NCBI GenBank assembly: GCA_018710785.1 | Contig: DVJD01000045.1 | Span: forward strand, 1-64,000 | Reading direction: 5' to 3' | DNA length: 64,000 bases | Origin: Candidatus Fimimorpha excrementavium | GTDB taxonomy: Bacteria; Bacillota; Clostridia; Lachnospirales; Lachnospiraceae | In this document: positions 16,810-26,324 of the stretch, piece by piece | How the letters are laid out: each line of letters begins with the position of its first letter | Position numbering within the stretch: the stretch's first letter is position 1 | Program-made: the position numbers and the translations under genes | The notes under the pieces: generated by a model | What the model was told of the DNA's origin: nothing | The model's database searches: none | Seen by the model: the letters and a program-made list of their open reading frames with translations, nothing else

Positions 16810-18228
16810 ATGTTAGTTGAAACAAAAGCAAAAGTAGGTGTATTTTCCATCGCTTTAGGCGCGTATTTGCCGCAGTTTCCATCACTGGTGCCTGAATTTG
16901 AAGCACAGTACGCGGCATTTAAGAAAAGTCTTCCGGAAACCGTGGAGATCATTGACGGAGGAATCGTAACGACAAAAGAGCAGTCACAGGCTGCCGGTGA
17001 TTTATTCCGTGCCGCAGATGTGGATCTTGTGCTTCTTCAGCTGCTGACGTATGCCACATCTTATAATATGCTTCCGGCAGTGAAGGATTTGGATGTTCCG
17101 GTGGTACTTGTCAATGTTCAGAAGCTGAAAGCCCTGGATTATGACCATACGGACATTGCTTCCTGGCTGGGCGAAGGCTATGCCTGCGGTGCAGTCGGCG
17201 AGATGGTGGCTGACCTGGAACGTTTCGGAAAGAGACACGCAGTGATCACAGGTGTTGTCGAGGGAGGAGACCCGGGCGTTCAGAAGGAAATCGAAGAGTG
17301 GTGCCGCGCTGCTCAGGTGAGAAGAAGATTCCGCGATACCAACATCGCCCAGATCGGCAGACCGTATCCGGGTATGATGGATCTGTATATTGATGAGTCC
17401 AATCTCTACAGAAGGATGCATCTGTATACCAAGCAGTTTGACTGGGAGAAGATGTGGGCCATCGCTGACGACATTACCGATGAAGAGGCTATCCGCGCCA
17501 AGGCACAGGATATCCTTGACACATTTGATATTGAAGGCGGCGGAAGCATTGAAGAAGTATGGGAGATGGCAAAATATGTTGTCGCTTTTGAGCAGTGGGT
17601 GAAAGATGAAAAGCTGGGCCTGATCGCTTCCCATTATGACGGATTTGCACAGGGCAAGGCCGGTGTCCTTGACAGTATGCTGATCCCGGCTTTCTCCATG
17701 CTGATTAAGCAGGGAACCGCCTGCGCGGTGGAAGGCGATATGAAGGTTGCCATGGCCATGAGCATTTTAAAGACCATTTCCGGTACCGGTCAGCTGGCTG
17801 AAATGTATTCCATCGATTTCAATGATGATATTGCCATAATCGGACACAGCGGTTCCGGTGATGCCGATATCTCTGATAAGAAGCCAACCATGAAGATTGT
17901 GAAAGTATTCCATGGAAAGACCGGCGGCGGTTATCTGACTCAGTTCTATCCGTATACAGGACCGGTTACTTACCTTGCCATCACACAGGATGGAGACGGT
18001 CACTTCAAGTTCGTTGTGGCAGAAGGTGTGAACGAGGAAGGCAAGATTCTTTCCTTCGGCGATACCAATATGAGAACACGCTTCACATGCGGAGCGAGAG
18101 AGTTTGTCAACCGCTGGAGTGAATGCGGACCGACGCATCATTTCGCAGCAGCAACAGGCAGACACATTGATACCATTTTGAAGGTTGCAAAGATTTTCAA
18201 CGTGCCGGTTGATATTGTAACCAGATAA
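16810..18228 (+). CDS. L-fucose/L-arabinose isomerase-family sugar isomerase
   Basis: A 472-residue cytoplasmic aldose-ketose isomerase of the fucose/arabinose isomerase superfamily. Metal and substrate residues are recognisable in TACAVEGDMKVA, IIGHSGSGDAD and GPTHHFAAATGRH. The length is intermediate between AraA (about 500) and shorter family members. It lies directly behind a RhaB-type kinase, and the BMC aldolase and propanediol pathway are nearby. The likely substrate is therefore L-fucose or L-rhamnose, although true RhaA sequences look different and L-arabinose cannot be excluded. The ribosome site aggagg is 7 bases upstream. A hairpin terminator follows. Confidence 0.75.
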   Translation: MLVETKAKVGVFSIALGAYLPQFPSLVPEFEAQYAAFKKSLPETVEIIDGGIVTTKEQSQAAGDLFRAADVDLVLLQLLTYATSYNMLPAVKDLDVPVVLVNVQKLKALDYDHTDIASWLGEGYACGAVGEMVADLERFGKRHAVITGVVEGGDPGVQKEIEEWCRAAQVRRRFRDTNIAQIGRPYPGMMDLYIDESNLYRRMHLYTKQFDWEKMWAIADDITDEEAIRAKAQDILDTFDIEGGGSIEEVWEMAKYVVAFEQWVKDEKLGLIASHYDGFAQGKAGVLDSMLIPAFSMLIKQGTACAVEGDMKVAMAMSILKTISGTGQLAEMYSIDFNDDIAIIGHSGSGDADISDKKPTMKIVKVFHGKTGGGYLTQFYPYTGPVTYLAITQDGDGHFKFVVAEGVNEEGKILSFGDTNMRTRFTCGAREFVNRWSECGPTHHFAAATGRHIDTILKVAKIFNVPVDIVTR

Positions 18229-18269
18229 TTGAGACGTTTATAAATAACAGCTGTTCCATGGGGCGCGGG

Positions 18270-18303
18270 TAAGGTGAATGTATCTTCGGATGCATTCACC
18301 TTA
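18270..18303 (+). terminator. Hairpin terminator after the isomerase gene
   Basis: taaggtgaatg pairs with cattcacctta around a ctTCGGa-type loop; the T tract is short (ttattggtatt), so efficiency is uncertain. Confidence 0.6.
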
Positions 18304-18344
18304 TTGGTATTGAGGAAGTAGTTTGCGTAATAGGAGGAAACGAT

Positions 18345-19721
18345 GTGAAGAACGGAAGTAAAGAAGAGTTATTTGAACAGTATCCCATACCAAAAGCCGT
18401 AGCTACGCTGGCGGTTCCAACTGTTTTAAGTTCCCTGGTTATGGTGCTGTATAACCTGGCCGACACCTATTTTGTCGGGATGCTGAATAATCCGGTGCAG
18501 AATGCAGCGGTGGCTTTGGCAGCGCCGGTGCTTTTGGCGTTCAATGCTGTCAATAACTTATTTGGTGTGGGCAGTTCCAGTATGATGAGTCGGGCTTTGG
18601 GACGAAAAGAATATGAGGTGGTATCCCAAAGTTCGGCTTTCGGCTTTTACAGCGCGGTGTTTTTCGGCGCTCTGCTGGCTATTTTTTGTACAGTGTTTAA
18701 GGATCCTCTTCTGGTCCTTCTGGGAGCGGATGAACAGACGTCCCAGGCGACGATGGAATATATGTTCTGGACCGTTACCTGCGGTGCGGTTCCGGCCATT
18801 TTGAATGTGGTGCTGGCCTATCTGGTGCGGTCGGAGGGATCTGCCCTGCATGCAAGCATCGGAACCATGAGCGGATGTTTGCTGAATATTATATTGGATC
18901 CCATTTTTGTACTTCCATGGGGGTTCAACATGGGAGCGGAGGGAGCTGGACTGGCCACATTTCTCTCCAACTGTGTGGCTTGCATTTATTTCTTTATTCT
19001 CTTGTTTGTGAAGAGGGGAAATACGTATGTCTGCGTTTCGCCGAAAAAGTTTACGCTTAAGAAGACCATTGTGCTGGGGGTATGTACGGTAGGTATTCCG
19101 GCATCTATTCAGAATCTTCTGAATGTGACTGGATCCACGATCCTGAATAATTTTACCTCCTCCTTTGGCGCCGATGCGGTGGCGGCCATGGGAATCAGCC
19201 AAAAGGTATATATGGTTCCCATGCAGATCAGCATGGGACTTTCCCAGGGAATCATGCCGCTGCTCAGTTATACGTATGCCAGCGGAAATATCAAAAGGAT
19301 GAAGCATACGCTGAAGTTTTCCGTCAAAGTGGCCCTGATCTTTATTCTGGCCATCTCAGCATTCTTCTTCTTTGCATCCGGATTTGTGACAAGCCTGTTT
19401 ATGGATAACGAGGTGATCATCGGATACGGAAAGTATCTGCTCCGCGGATTTTCCATAGGTCTGCCGTTCTTGTGTCTGGATTTCATGGCAGTCGGCGTGT
19501 TCCAGTCGGTTGGTATGGGAAGAGAGGCCCTGATTTTTGCGATTCTGAGAAAAATTGTATTTGAAATTCCGGGTCTGTTTATTTTAAATGCTTTGTTCCC
19601 GCTGTATGGTCTTCCCTATGCACAGGTTGTTGCAGAAGTGGTACTGGCAGTGACAGGTATGATTGTACTAAAACGGTTCTTTCGAAAGACGGAAAAACAG
19701 TTTGTCTCCAAATTGGATTAG
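18345..19721 (+). CDS. MATE-family efflux transporter
   Basis: A 458-residue membrane protein with about twelve predicted helices in two homologous halves. Characteristic MATE segments include VLYNLADTYFVGML in helix 1 and the matching SIQNLLNVTGSTILNNF in the second half. MATE proteins export drugs, organic cations or metabolites using sodium or proton gradients. The start is the GTG at 18345, 8 bases after taggagg; the overlapping ATG is followed at once by a stop. The gene has terminators on both sides and is monocistronic. No regulator is adjacent, so the substrate is open. Confidence 0.9.
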   Translation: MKNGSKEELFEQYPIPKAVATLAVPTVLSSLVMVLYNLADTYFVGMLNNPVQNAAVALAAPVLLAFNAVNNLFGVGSSSMMSRALGRKEYEVVSQSSAFGFYSAVFFGALLAIFCTVFKDPLLVLLGADEQTSQATMEYMFWTVTCGAVPAILNVVLAYLVRSEGSALHASIGTMSGCLLNIILDPIFVLPWGFNMGAEGAGLATFLSNCVACIYFFILLFVKRGNTYVCVSPKKFTLKKTIVLGVCTVGIPASIQNLLNVTGSTILNNFTSSFGADAVAAMGISQKVYMVPMQISMGLSQGIMPLLSYTYASGNIKRMKHTLKFSVKVALIFILAISAFFFFASGFVTSLFMDNEVIIGYGKYLLRGFSIGLPFLCLDFMAVGVFQSVGMGREALIFAILRKIVFEIPGLFILNALFPLYGLPYAQVVAEVVLAVTGMIVLKRFFRKTEKQFVSKLD

Positions 19722-19758
19722 CTGAAACCGGAGGTTAACTGCCATAAATGCAATTGAT

Positions 19759-19824
19759 AGGCTGCTGCAAAGCCTGCGGTACAAAAGGAGATTTTTGTAT
19801 GTCGGGTTTTGCGGCAGCCTTTTT
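19759..19824 (+). terminator. Terminator after the MATE gene
   Basis: aggctgctgcaaa pairs with tttgcggcagcct (one G-T pair) and is followed by ttttt. The loop is about 38 bases and can fold further (acaaaa/ttttgt). Confidence 0.8.
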
Positions 19825-19873
19825 GCCAATCTGTTCGTGCGGGTGTTTGTCCTGGTTTTGCAGTAAATATTGA

Positions 19874-19902
19874 TTTACAAATGGAAGAAAATGTGGTATA
19901 TA
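19874..19902 (+). promoter_or_regulatory. Promoter of the ArsR-galK-galT unit
   Basis: tttaca, 17-bp spacer ending in tgg, tatata (extended -10), about 50 bases before the regulator start. Confidence 0.65.
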
Positions 19903-19906
19903 TAAC

Positions 19907-19922
19907 ATAAAGAATGCTTTAT
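19907..19922 (+). promoter_or_regulatory. Candidate operator for the ArsR-type regulator
   Basis: A perfect dyad ataaag-aatg-ctttat lies at the expected transcription start, directly downstream of the -10. ArsR-family proteins repress by binding AT-rich dyads in this position. Assignment is inference from position only. Confidence 0.4.
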
Positions 19923-19953
19923 AACAAAAAAAATGATATAAAGGAGGCCGGAT

Positions 19954-20877
19954 TTGGGAAAAAGAAAAGAGTTGGATCTGGATGATGGTGAGAAGCTGGT
20001 GCGGTTGGGAAAGGCACTTTCTTCAGATGTGCGGATTCAGATGCTTCGGCTTTTAACCAGACAGGAATTGAATGTCAATGAGATCTCCGAGATTCTTTCT
20101 ATACCGCAGTCATCGGCGGCTGCCAATGTGAAGGTTCTGGAAGAAGCGGGGCTGCTTCGTTCCAAACTTCAGACGGCCACCAGAGGGCAGATGAAGGTCT
20201 GCAAGGCCGCAGTGGATGAAGTTTCTGTATGCTTGCGCACGGCAAGGGATCAGCCGGAAAGGACGGAATATATTTCCATGCCCATCGGCCATTTCGTGGA
20301 TTATCAGGTGAAGCCCACCTGTGGGATTGTCACGGAAAAGGGGCGTGTGGGGGAGGAAGATGAACCCCGCTGCTTTTTTGAGCCGGAGCGGGTAAAAGCC
20401 CAGCTGATCTGGCTGGGGGCAGGCTATCTGGAATACCGGTTTCCCAATCAGTTTTTGGAAAAGGGGAAACTGAGAGAAATGGAGATTTCCGCAGAGGTCT
20501 GCTCAGAGGGTCACGATTACAACATGGAGTATCCGTCGGATATCACCCTTTGGGTCAATGGGAAAGAGGCAGGGACATGGACCTGTCCATCGGACTTCGG
20601 AGGGCGCAGGGGCATTCTGAATCCGGACTGGTGGCCGGATAAAAATACCCAGTACGGCGTCCTGAAGAAATGGCAGATTCGAACGGATGGCACCTATCTG
20701 GATGATGGGAAGGTCAGCGGAGAACCCCTGCGGTCATATGAACTGGGACGTGACCCATATATCACGGTTCGCATCGGCGTGAAGCAGGATGCCGTCCATC
20801 CGGGAGGCCTGAACCTCTTTGGAGAGGGATTTGGGGACTATAAACAGAATATTGTGATGAAAGTATCCTACGAATAG
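19954..20877 (+). CDS. ArsR-type HTH regulator with large C-terminal sensing domain
   Basis: A 307-residue protein. Residues 15-95 form an ArsR/SmtB-like winged helix (LSSDVRIQMLRLL, NVNEISEILSIPQSSAAANV). The remaining 200 residues are a beta-rich domain with many Trp, Gly and Asp (DITLWVNGKEAGTW, FGGRRGILNPDWWPD, GGLNLFGEGFGDY), unlike metal sensors; it could bind a sugar or sugar phosphate. I recall similar large ArsR-like predicted regulators in Bacilli and Clostridia. The start is TTG at 19954, 6 bases after aaggagg. It lies 54 bases upstream of galK on the same strand, so it probably senses galactose status and controls the Leloir genes; that role is inferred. Confidence 0.75.
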   Translation: MGKRKELDLDDGEKLVRLGKALSSDVRIQMLRLLTRQELNVNEISEILSIPQSSAAANVKVLEEAGLLRSKLQTATRGQMKVCKAAVDEVSVCLRTARDQPERTEYISMPIGHFVDYQVKPTCGIVTEKGRVGEEDEPRCFFEPERVKAQLIWLGAGYLEYRFPNQFLEKGKLREMEISAEVCSEGHDYNMEYPSDITLWVNGKEAGTWTCPSDFGGRRGILNPDWWPDKNTQYGVLKKWQIRTDGTYLDDGKVSGEPLRSYELGRDPYITVRIGVKQDAVHPGGLNLFGEGFGDYKQNIVMKVSYE

Positions 20878-20931
20878 GAAATTTCCTATGGAAGTTTCCT
20901 ATGGAGACAGGATGATTTAAAGGAGGAAGTC

Positions 20932-22101
20932 ATGAGAGAAAAATTATTCCAGAAATTTGAAGAAGTGTTTGGGGACAGCAAAGATGCTGCTCTGTATTTT
21001 GCGCCGGGCCGCGTGAATCTGATCGGCGAACATACCGATTATAACGGCGGCCATGTATTTCCATGCGCCCTGAACATCGGTACCTACGCAGTGGCAAGAA
21101 AAAACAAGGAAAATAAGATGAATCTGTATTCCATGAACTTTGCCTCCATGGGAGTGGTTTCCGTTCCGGCATCCGATTTTGTGTATAAGAAAGAAGACAA
21201 TTGGTGCAATTATCCCAAGGGAGTCATGTGGGCCTTCCAGGAGGAGGGATATCCGGTGACCAGCGGATTGGACATTCTGTACTTTGGGAACATTCCCAAC
21301 GGATCCGGTCTGTCTTCTTCGGCTTCCATCGAGGTGGTGACGGCCGTGATCTTGAAGGATCTCTTCGGTTTCGATGCGGACATGGTGAAAGTCAGCCTGA
21401 TCGCCCAGAAGGCCGAAAACCAGTTCAACGGCGTCAACTGCGGCATCATGGATCAGTTCGCCATCGCCATGGGAAAGAAGGATCATGCCATTTTCCTGGA
21501 TACGGCTGACCTTTCCTATACCTACGCGCCGATCCGCCTGGACCATGCCAAGATCGTCATCGCATGCAGCAATAAAAAGCGCGGATTGGCTGATTCCAAG
21601 TACAATGAGAGACGGAGCCAGTGCGAGACGGCCCTGGCCGAGATTCAGAAGGTGAAGGATATTAAAAATCTGGGCGAGCTGACAGAGGAAGAATTTGAGG
21701 AAGTGAAAGGCGCCATCAGCGATCCGGTCAATGTCAGACGAGCCAGACATGCAGTGTATGAAAATCAGAGAACCATCCGCGCTGTAAAAGCGCTGCAGGC
21801 AGGGGATATTGCATTGTTCGGCAAATTGATGAATGAGTCCCATGTCTCTTTGCGGGATGACTATGAGGTGACGGGGAAGGAACTGGATACCCTGGTGGAG
21901 GCAGCCTGGGAGCAGAAGGGCGTGATCGGTTCCCGCATGACCGGCGCCGGATTCGGCGGCTGTACGGTCAGCATTGTGGAAGATGACAGCATCGATGCGT
22001 TTATCGAACAGGTGGGAAAGAAATACCTGGCAACCATCGGATACGCGGCTGATTTCTATGTGGTGGAAATCGGGGACGGCGCCCACAAAGTGGAAGAGTA
22101 A
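20932..22101 (+). CDS. galK: Galactokinase
   Basis: A 389-residue GHMP-family kinase that phosphorylates alpha-D-galactose at C1, first committed step of the Leloir pathway. The galactokinase signature GRVNLIGEHTDYNGG is near residue 25, the ATP-binding GHMP motif PNGSGLSSSASIEV near 125, the catalytic-base region NCGIMDQF near 170, and the C-terminal MTGAGFGGCT motif near 340. Length is normal for the family. The ribosome site aaaggagg precedes the ATG. galT follows after 42 bases. The mutarotase and UDP-galactose epimerase genes are not in the window. Confidence 0.95.
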   Translation: MREKLFQKFEEVFGDSKDAALYFAPGRVNLIGEHTDYNGGHVFPCALNIGTYAVARKNKENKMNLYSMNFASMGVVSVPASDFVYKKEDNWCNYPKGVMWAFQEEGYPVTSGLDILYFGNIPNGSGLSSSASIEVVTAVILKDLFGFDADMVKVSLIAQKAENQFNGVNCGIMDQFAIAMGKKDHAIFLDTADLSYTYAPIRLDHAKIVIACSNKKRGLADSKYNERRSQCETALAEIQKVKDIKNLGELTEEEFEEVKGAISDPVNVRRARHAVYENQRTIRAVKALQAGDIALFGKLMNESHVSLRDDYEVTGKELDTLVEAAWEQKGVIGSRMTGAGFGGCTVSIVEDDSIDAFIEQVGKKYLATIGYAADFYVVEIGDGAHKVEE

Positions 22102-22143
22102 TGATGGCGGCTATTCGCCGGATCATAAATGAGGAGTGAAGAG

Positions 22144-23640
22144 ATGGAAATTAATACGAGTATTGCAAAGTTGGTAAAATATGGATTGGATACCGGGCTG
22201 CTGCCGGAAGAGGAAAAAATTTATGCGACCAACCAGATTTTGGAAGTGCTGCATCTGGAGGAGTATGAGGAACCGGCCAAACTGGAAGGAGAAATCTCCC
22301 TGGAAGAGACGCTGGACGAGCTGCTGGACTATGCCTGGCAGCAGGGCCTGATGGCGGAAAACAGCGTGGTATACCGGGATTTGTTTGATACGAAGCTGAT
22401 GAATTGCCTGATGCCCCGTCCCTCCCAGGTGATCGGCGAATTCTGGAAGAGATATGAATATTCTCCCAGGGAAGCCACCGAGTATTATTACAAACTGAGT
22501 CAGGATTCCAACTATATCAGACGTTATCGTGTCTGCCGCGACAGAAAATGGGTGACAAAGACAGAATATGGCGATCTGGACATTACCATCAATCTGTCCA
22601 AGCCGGAAAAAGATCCCAAGGCCATCGCCGCCGCCAAGAAAATGAAGCAGAGCGGATATCCGAAGTGCCTGCTCTGTAAGGAAAATGAGGGATATGCAGG
22701 CAGAGTGAATCACCCGGCCAGACAGAATCATCGTATTATCCCCCTCACGATCAATGATGCTTCCTGGGGATTTCAGTATTCCCCCTATGTTTACTACAAT
22801 GAACACTGTATTGTATTCTGCGGGGAACACGTTCCCATGAAGATCGACCGCACCACATTCCGCAAACTGTTTGACTTCGTGAAACAGTTCCCCCACTATT
22901 TCCTGGGTTCCAACGCTGACCTTCCCATCGTCGGCGGTTCCATCCTGACCCATGACCATTATCAGGGCGGAAATTATGAGTTCGCCATGGCGAAGGCTCC
23001 GGTAGAGACAACGTATGTGATACCGGGCTATGAAGATGTGGAAGCGGGAATGGTCAAATGGCCCATGTCAGTGCTGCGTATCCGCCACGCTGATGAAAAC
23101 CGTCTGATTGATCTGGGAGAGCACATTTTGAATGTATGGAGAGGATACACGGACGCCGATGCGCAGATTTTCGCCGAGACCGATGGAGAGCCCCACAACA
23201 CGGTGACGCCCATTGCCAGAATGCGGGACGGCCTGTATGAGCTGGATCTGGTGCTCAGAAATAATATCACCACCAAGGAGCATCCGCTGGGGCTGTATCA
23301 TCCCCACGCCGAGCTTCACCATATTAAGAAAGAAAATATCGGACTCATCGAAGTCATGGGACTGGCCGTGCTCCCTGCCCGTCTGAAAGAAGAGATGGAG
23401 TGTCTGGAGCGCTGTCTGGTTTCCGGAGAAGACATCCGCAGCAATGAAATGATTGAAAAGCATGCGGATTGGGCGGAGGAAATCAAGAAGAAATACACCT
23501 CCATCACAGAAGAAAATGTATCCGGCATCCTTCAGGATGAAATCGGCCTGGTATTTGCCAAGGTTCTGGAACATGCCGGTGTCTATAAGCGGACAGAGGA
23601 AGGGAAGAAGGCATTCGAGCGCTTTATCCATTCTCTGTAA
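22144..23640 (+). CDS. galT: UDP-glucose-hexose-1-phosphate uridylyltransferase, type 2
   Basis: A 498-residue class II GalT, the form typical of Firmicutes and longer than the enterobacterial type. It exchanges UMP between UDP-glucose and galactose-1-phosphate, producing UDP-galactose and glucose-1-phosphate. Family features are LPEEEKIYATNQIL at the N-terminus, a CLLC metal-type motif (KCLLCKENEGY), and the histidine-rich active-site region GGSILTHDHYQGG. The ATG at 22144 is favoured over one five codons upstream because gaggag lies 9 bases before it. A strong terminator follows. Confidence 0.95.
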   Translation: MEINTSIAKLVKYGLDTGLLPEEEKIYATNQILEVLHLEEYEEPAKLEGEISLEETLDELLDYAWQQGLMAENSVVYRDLFDTKLMNCLMPRPSQVIGEFWKRYEYSPREATEYYYKLSQDSNYIRRYRVCRDRKWVTKTEYGDLDITINLSKPEKDPKAIAAAKKMKQSGYPKCLLCKENEGYAGRVNHPARQNHRIIPLTINDASWGFQYSPYVYYNEHCIVFCGEHVPMKIDRTTFRKLFDFVKQFPHYFLGSNADLPIVGGSILTHDHYQGGNYEFAMAKAPVETTYVIPGYEDVEAGMVKWPMSVLRIRHADENRLIDLGEHILNVWRGYTDADAQIFAETDGEPHNTVTPIARMRDGLYELDLVLRNNITTKEHPLGLYHPHAELHHIKKENIGLIEVMGLAVLPARLKEEMECLERCLVSGEDIRSNEMIEKHADWAEEIKKKYTSITEENVSGILQDEIGLVFAKVLEHAGVYKRTEEGKKAFERFIHSL

Positions 23641-23673
23641 AACCTCATCATCAAGGATAACTTCCAAATAAAG

Positions 23674-23714
23674 AATCCCGGTTTTCTGACAGACAGAGGC
23701 CGGGATTTTCTTTT
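23674..23714 (+). terminator. Terminator after galT
   Basis: aatcccgg pairs with ccgggatt across an 18-base loop and is followed by ttcttttc. Confidence 0.85.
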
Positions 23715-23848
23715 CCCATCCATTTATGCGTTTGTCCGGATTGTCGTTCGTTTAACCTTGAAAGGTGCCGCGGGTCATGATATGATAATAGACAGTTCTG
23801 AAACGGATGAAAAGAACGGGAGAATCCCGTTTGCGGCATGGAGGAAAC

Positions 23849-25000
23849 ATGAGAAAAGGATTTTGGATTGGCGCACTTTTGTGCGGGATAGCGATGGGGA
23901 TGGCGGCGGGCTGTGTGAACTCGGCCGGGCAGAGCAACCGGCAGGGAATGGAGAAGTACCGGGCCGGGGAATATATGGAAGCCAGCCGTTTGTTTGGGCA
24001 GGCCATCTCCCAGGACAATGATGAGGCGGAATACTATGTCAATCAGGGGATGGCAGACATACAGCTGCATCAGTGCAAAGAAGCGAAGGAGAGCTTCCGG
24101 AAAGCATTGGATCTGGAGAACGATTATGTGCTGGCATACCGGGGAATGGGTCTTGCCTGTATGGGATTGGGGGAATATGAGGATGCGGTCGGGTATTTTA
24201 ATCAGGCGATTGCCAATGCCGACCGGACCATTGGAGACTTGGACTATGATCTGATCGGATACCGGGCGGAAGCGGAGACAAAGGCCGGACAGTATGAAGA
24301 CGCCATTGCCTCCTACACGCAGCTGATTGATCTGGATGTGGACCGCACCGGGCATTATATGAAACGGGGAATCGCACGCGTCAAAAATAACCAGATGGAT
24401 CTGGCCCTGGCTGATTTTCAGTCGGCCGTTTCGGAAGATTCCGATCATTATGCGCTGTATCTGGAGATTTATCAAAGCCTTAAAAACATGGGGTATCCGG
24501 ATGAGGGGCTGACATTTCTGAATCAGGCTTTGGAGATTGAGGCAAAGACCGACGAAGAACGGACGATGCGCGGTCAGGTGCTGGTGCTTCTGGATCGCCG
24601 GGAAGAGGCGGTGGAGGTATTGGAGCAGGCGGCGGAAAGCGGCTGTGAGGAGGCCAATTTTATGCTGGCCAGATGCTACGAGGATATGGAGCGATACAGC
24701 GATGCGGAGATGATTTATCAAAGGCTGCTGGCCGGGGAGAATGACAGCGCGATGGTGTATAATCAGCTTGCCATCTGCAAGATGAAGCAGGGAGATTACG
24801 AGAAAGCGCTGACCATGATCGCGCAGGGGATCAGTATGGAAGATACCAATGCGCTTTCGAATTTGTACTGGAATGAGGCGATGGTTTACGAGGCGGAGGG
24901 AGACTATATTCAGGCATATGAAAAAATCAAGGAATATGGAGAACAGTTCTCCTATGAAGAGGACGCGAAAAAAGAGATGACATTTTTGAAAACGCGGTGA
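23849..25000 (+). CDS. TPR-repeat lipoprotein
   Basis: A 383-residue protein with a signal peptide and lipobox (MAAGC), so anchored to the outer face of the membrane. The rest consists of about nine tetratricopeptide repeats (for example YVNQGMADIQLHQCKEAKES, YRAEAETKAGQYEDAIASY), helical scaffolds for protein contacts. The ATG at 23849 follows ggagg at 23840-23844; an earlier in-frame ATG lies upstream of that site. It is 49 bases upstream of hflX and possibly co-transcribed, but no functional link is known. The binding partner is unknown. Confidence 0.8.
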   Translation: MRKGFWIGALLCGIAMGMAAGCVNSAGQSNRQGMEKYRAGEYMEASRLFGQAISQDNDEAEYYVNQGMADIQLHQCKEAKESFRKALDLENDYVLAYRGMGLACMGLGEYEDAVGYFNQAIANADRTIGDLDYDLIGYRAEAETKAGQYEDAIASYTQLIDLDVDRTGHYMKRGIARVKNNQMDLALADFQSAVSEDSDHYALYLEIYQSLKNMGYPDEGLTFLNQALEIEAKTDEERTMRGQVLVLLDRREEAVEVLEQAAESGCEEANFMLARCYEDMERYSDAEMIYQRLLAGENDSAMVYNQLAICKMKQGDYEKALTMIAQGISMEDTNALSNLYWNEAMVYEAEGDYIQAYEKIKEYGEQFSYEEDAKKEMTFLKTR

Positions 25001-25049
25001 ATAAATATTCCAGAGAAGTATCTGGAAAAAGAAAGCGAAAGGAAAAACG

Positions 25050-26324
25050 ATGATTGAAATCATGGAAGAACAGGAGCGGGTGATTTTATTCGGTGTCTCC
25101 GGAAGTTACGGCAATTTTGGCGGGGAAGAGCGGATGAAGGAATCCCTGGATGAATTGGAAGAATTGGTGGCGACGGCGGGGGGAGTGACCCTGGCAAAAG
25201 TAATCCAGAATCTGGAAAATCCCAATCCCGGGACGTATCTTGGAAAGGGGAAAATAGAAGAAATCCGGGAAATGGCAGGAGAACTTCAGGCGACGGGAGT
25301 GGTCTGCGACGATGAGCTTTCTCCGGTTCAGCTGCGGAACCTGGAACAGGCACTGGAGATGAAGGTGATGGATCGGACTTTGATTATTCTGGACATCTTT
25401 GCGTCCAGGGCCACGTCCAGTGAAGGGAAAATTCAGGTGGAACTGGCTCAGCTGAAGTATCGGGCCGCCAGGCTGGTGGGACTTCGAAATTCTCTTTCCC
25501 GTCTGGGAGGCGGGATCGGCACAAGGGGGCCGGGAGAAAGCAAACTGGAGATGGACCGAAGACAGATTCATGCCAGAATCAGTCAGCTGAAATCGGATCT
25601 GGAGCATGTGAAGCGGCATCGGGAGACGAACCGAAAGCAGAGAAGCCAGAACCATATTCCGGTTTTGGCCATTGTGGGCTATACGAATGCCGGAAAATCG
25701 ACGCTTTTGAATACACTGACAGGCGCCGGAATTTTGGCTGAGGATAAATTGTTCGCCACCTTGGATCCGACCACCCGGATGTATGAGCTGGAACGGGGAG
25801 AACGGGTGCTTTTGACGGATACGGTGGGATTTATCAATAAACTTCCCCATCATTTGATTGAAGCATTTAAGAGTACCCTGGAAGAAGCGGTGTACGCAGA
25901 TATGATCCTCCATGTTGTGGACAGTTCCAATCCGGCGTTTACGACACAGATGCATGTGGTCTATGATACGCTCCGGGATCTTGGGGTGGAAAATAAACCG
26001 GTGATTACTCTGTTCAACAAAATGGACAAAAGGGAGAAAAAGACATTCCTGAGGGACTTTAAAGCAGATTATACTCTGGAAATATCAGCAAAGACCGGAG
26101 CAGGGCTGGATGAGTTAAAAGAACTGCTGACAAACATTCTCCGGGAAAGAAAAGTTTATCTGGAACATGTGTTTCCCTACAAAGAGGCAGGAAAAATTCA
26201 GATCATAAGAAATCATGGGCAGCTTTTGGAAGAAGAATACAGAGAAGACGGAATTTTCATCAGAGGCTATGTGCCAAAGGAACTGTTTGGAAAGCTGGAA
26301 GTCAGACAGAAGGCAAGCGGATAA
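25050..26324 (+). CDS. hflX: GTPase HflX, ribosome-splitting factor
   Basis: A 424-residue translational GTPase that splits stalled or hibernating 70S ribosomes under stress. The N-terminal HflX domain contains NPGTYLGKGKIEEI and DELSPVQLRNLE. A glycine-rich loop GGGIGTRGPGESKLE precedes the G domain, whose motifs are G1 GYTNAGKST, G3 DTVGF, G4 NKMD and G5 SAK. A C-terminal domain of about 65 residues follows. Length and order are normal. The ribosome site aaagga lies 8 bases before the ATG. Confidence 0.95.
   Translation: MIEIMEEQERVILFGVSGSYGNFGGEERMKESLDELEELVATAGGVTLAKVIQNLENPNPGTYLGKGKIEEIREMAGELQATGVVCDDELSPVQLRNLEQALEMKVMDRTLIILDIFASRATSSEGKIQVELAQLKYRAARLVGLRNSLSRLGGGIGTRGPGESKLEMDRRQIHARISQLKSDLEHVKRHRETNRKQRSQNHIPVLAIVGYTNAGKSTLLNTLTGAGILAEDKLFATLDPTTRMYELERGERVLLTDTVGFINKLPHHLIEAFKSTLEEAVYADMILHVVDSSNPAFTTQMHVVYDTLRDLGVENKPVITLFNKMDKREKKTFLRDFKADYTLEISAKTGAGLDELKELLTNILRERKVYLEHVFPYKEAGKIQIIRNHGQLLEEEYREDGIFIRGYVPKELFGKLEVRQKASG

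Noticed and set aside
20880-20903. Direct repeat tttcctatgga before galK
   Set aside because: The two copies are adjacent and short, just after the regulator stop codon; this is compatible with slippage and no binding-site model fits.
23651-25063. A 470-codon minus-strand frame opposite the TPR lipoprotein
   Set aside because: It lacks a start signal and family resemblance; the plus-strand lipoprotein has a ribosome site, lipobox and TPR periodicity.
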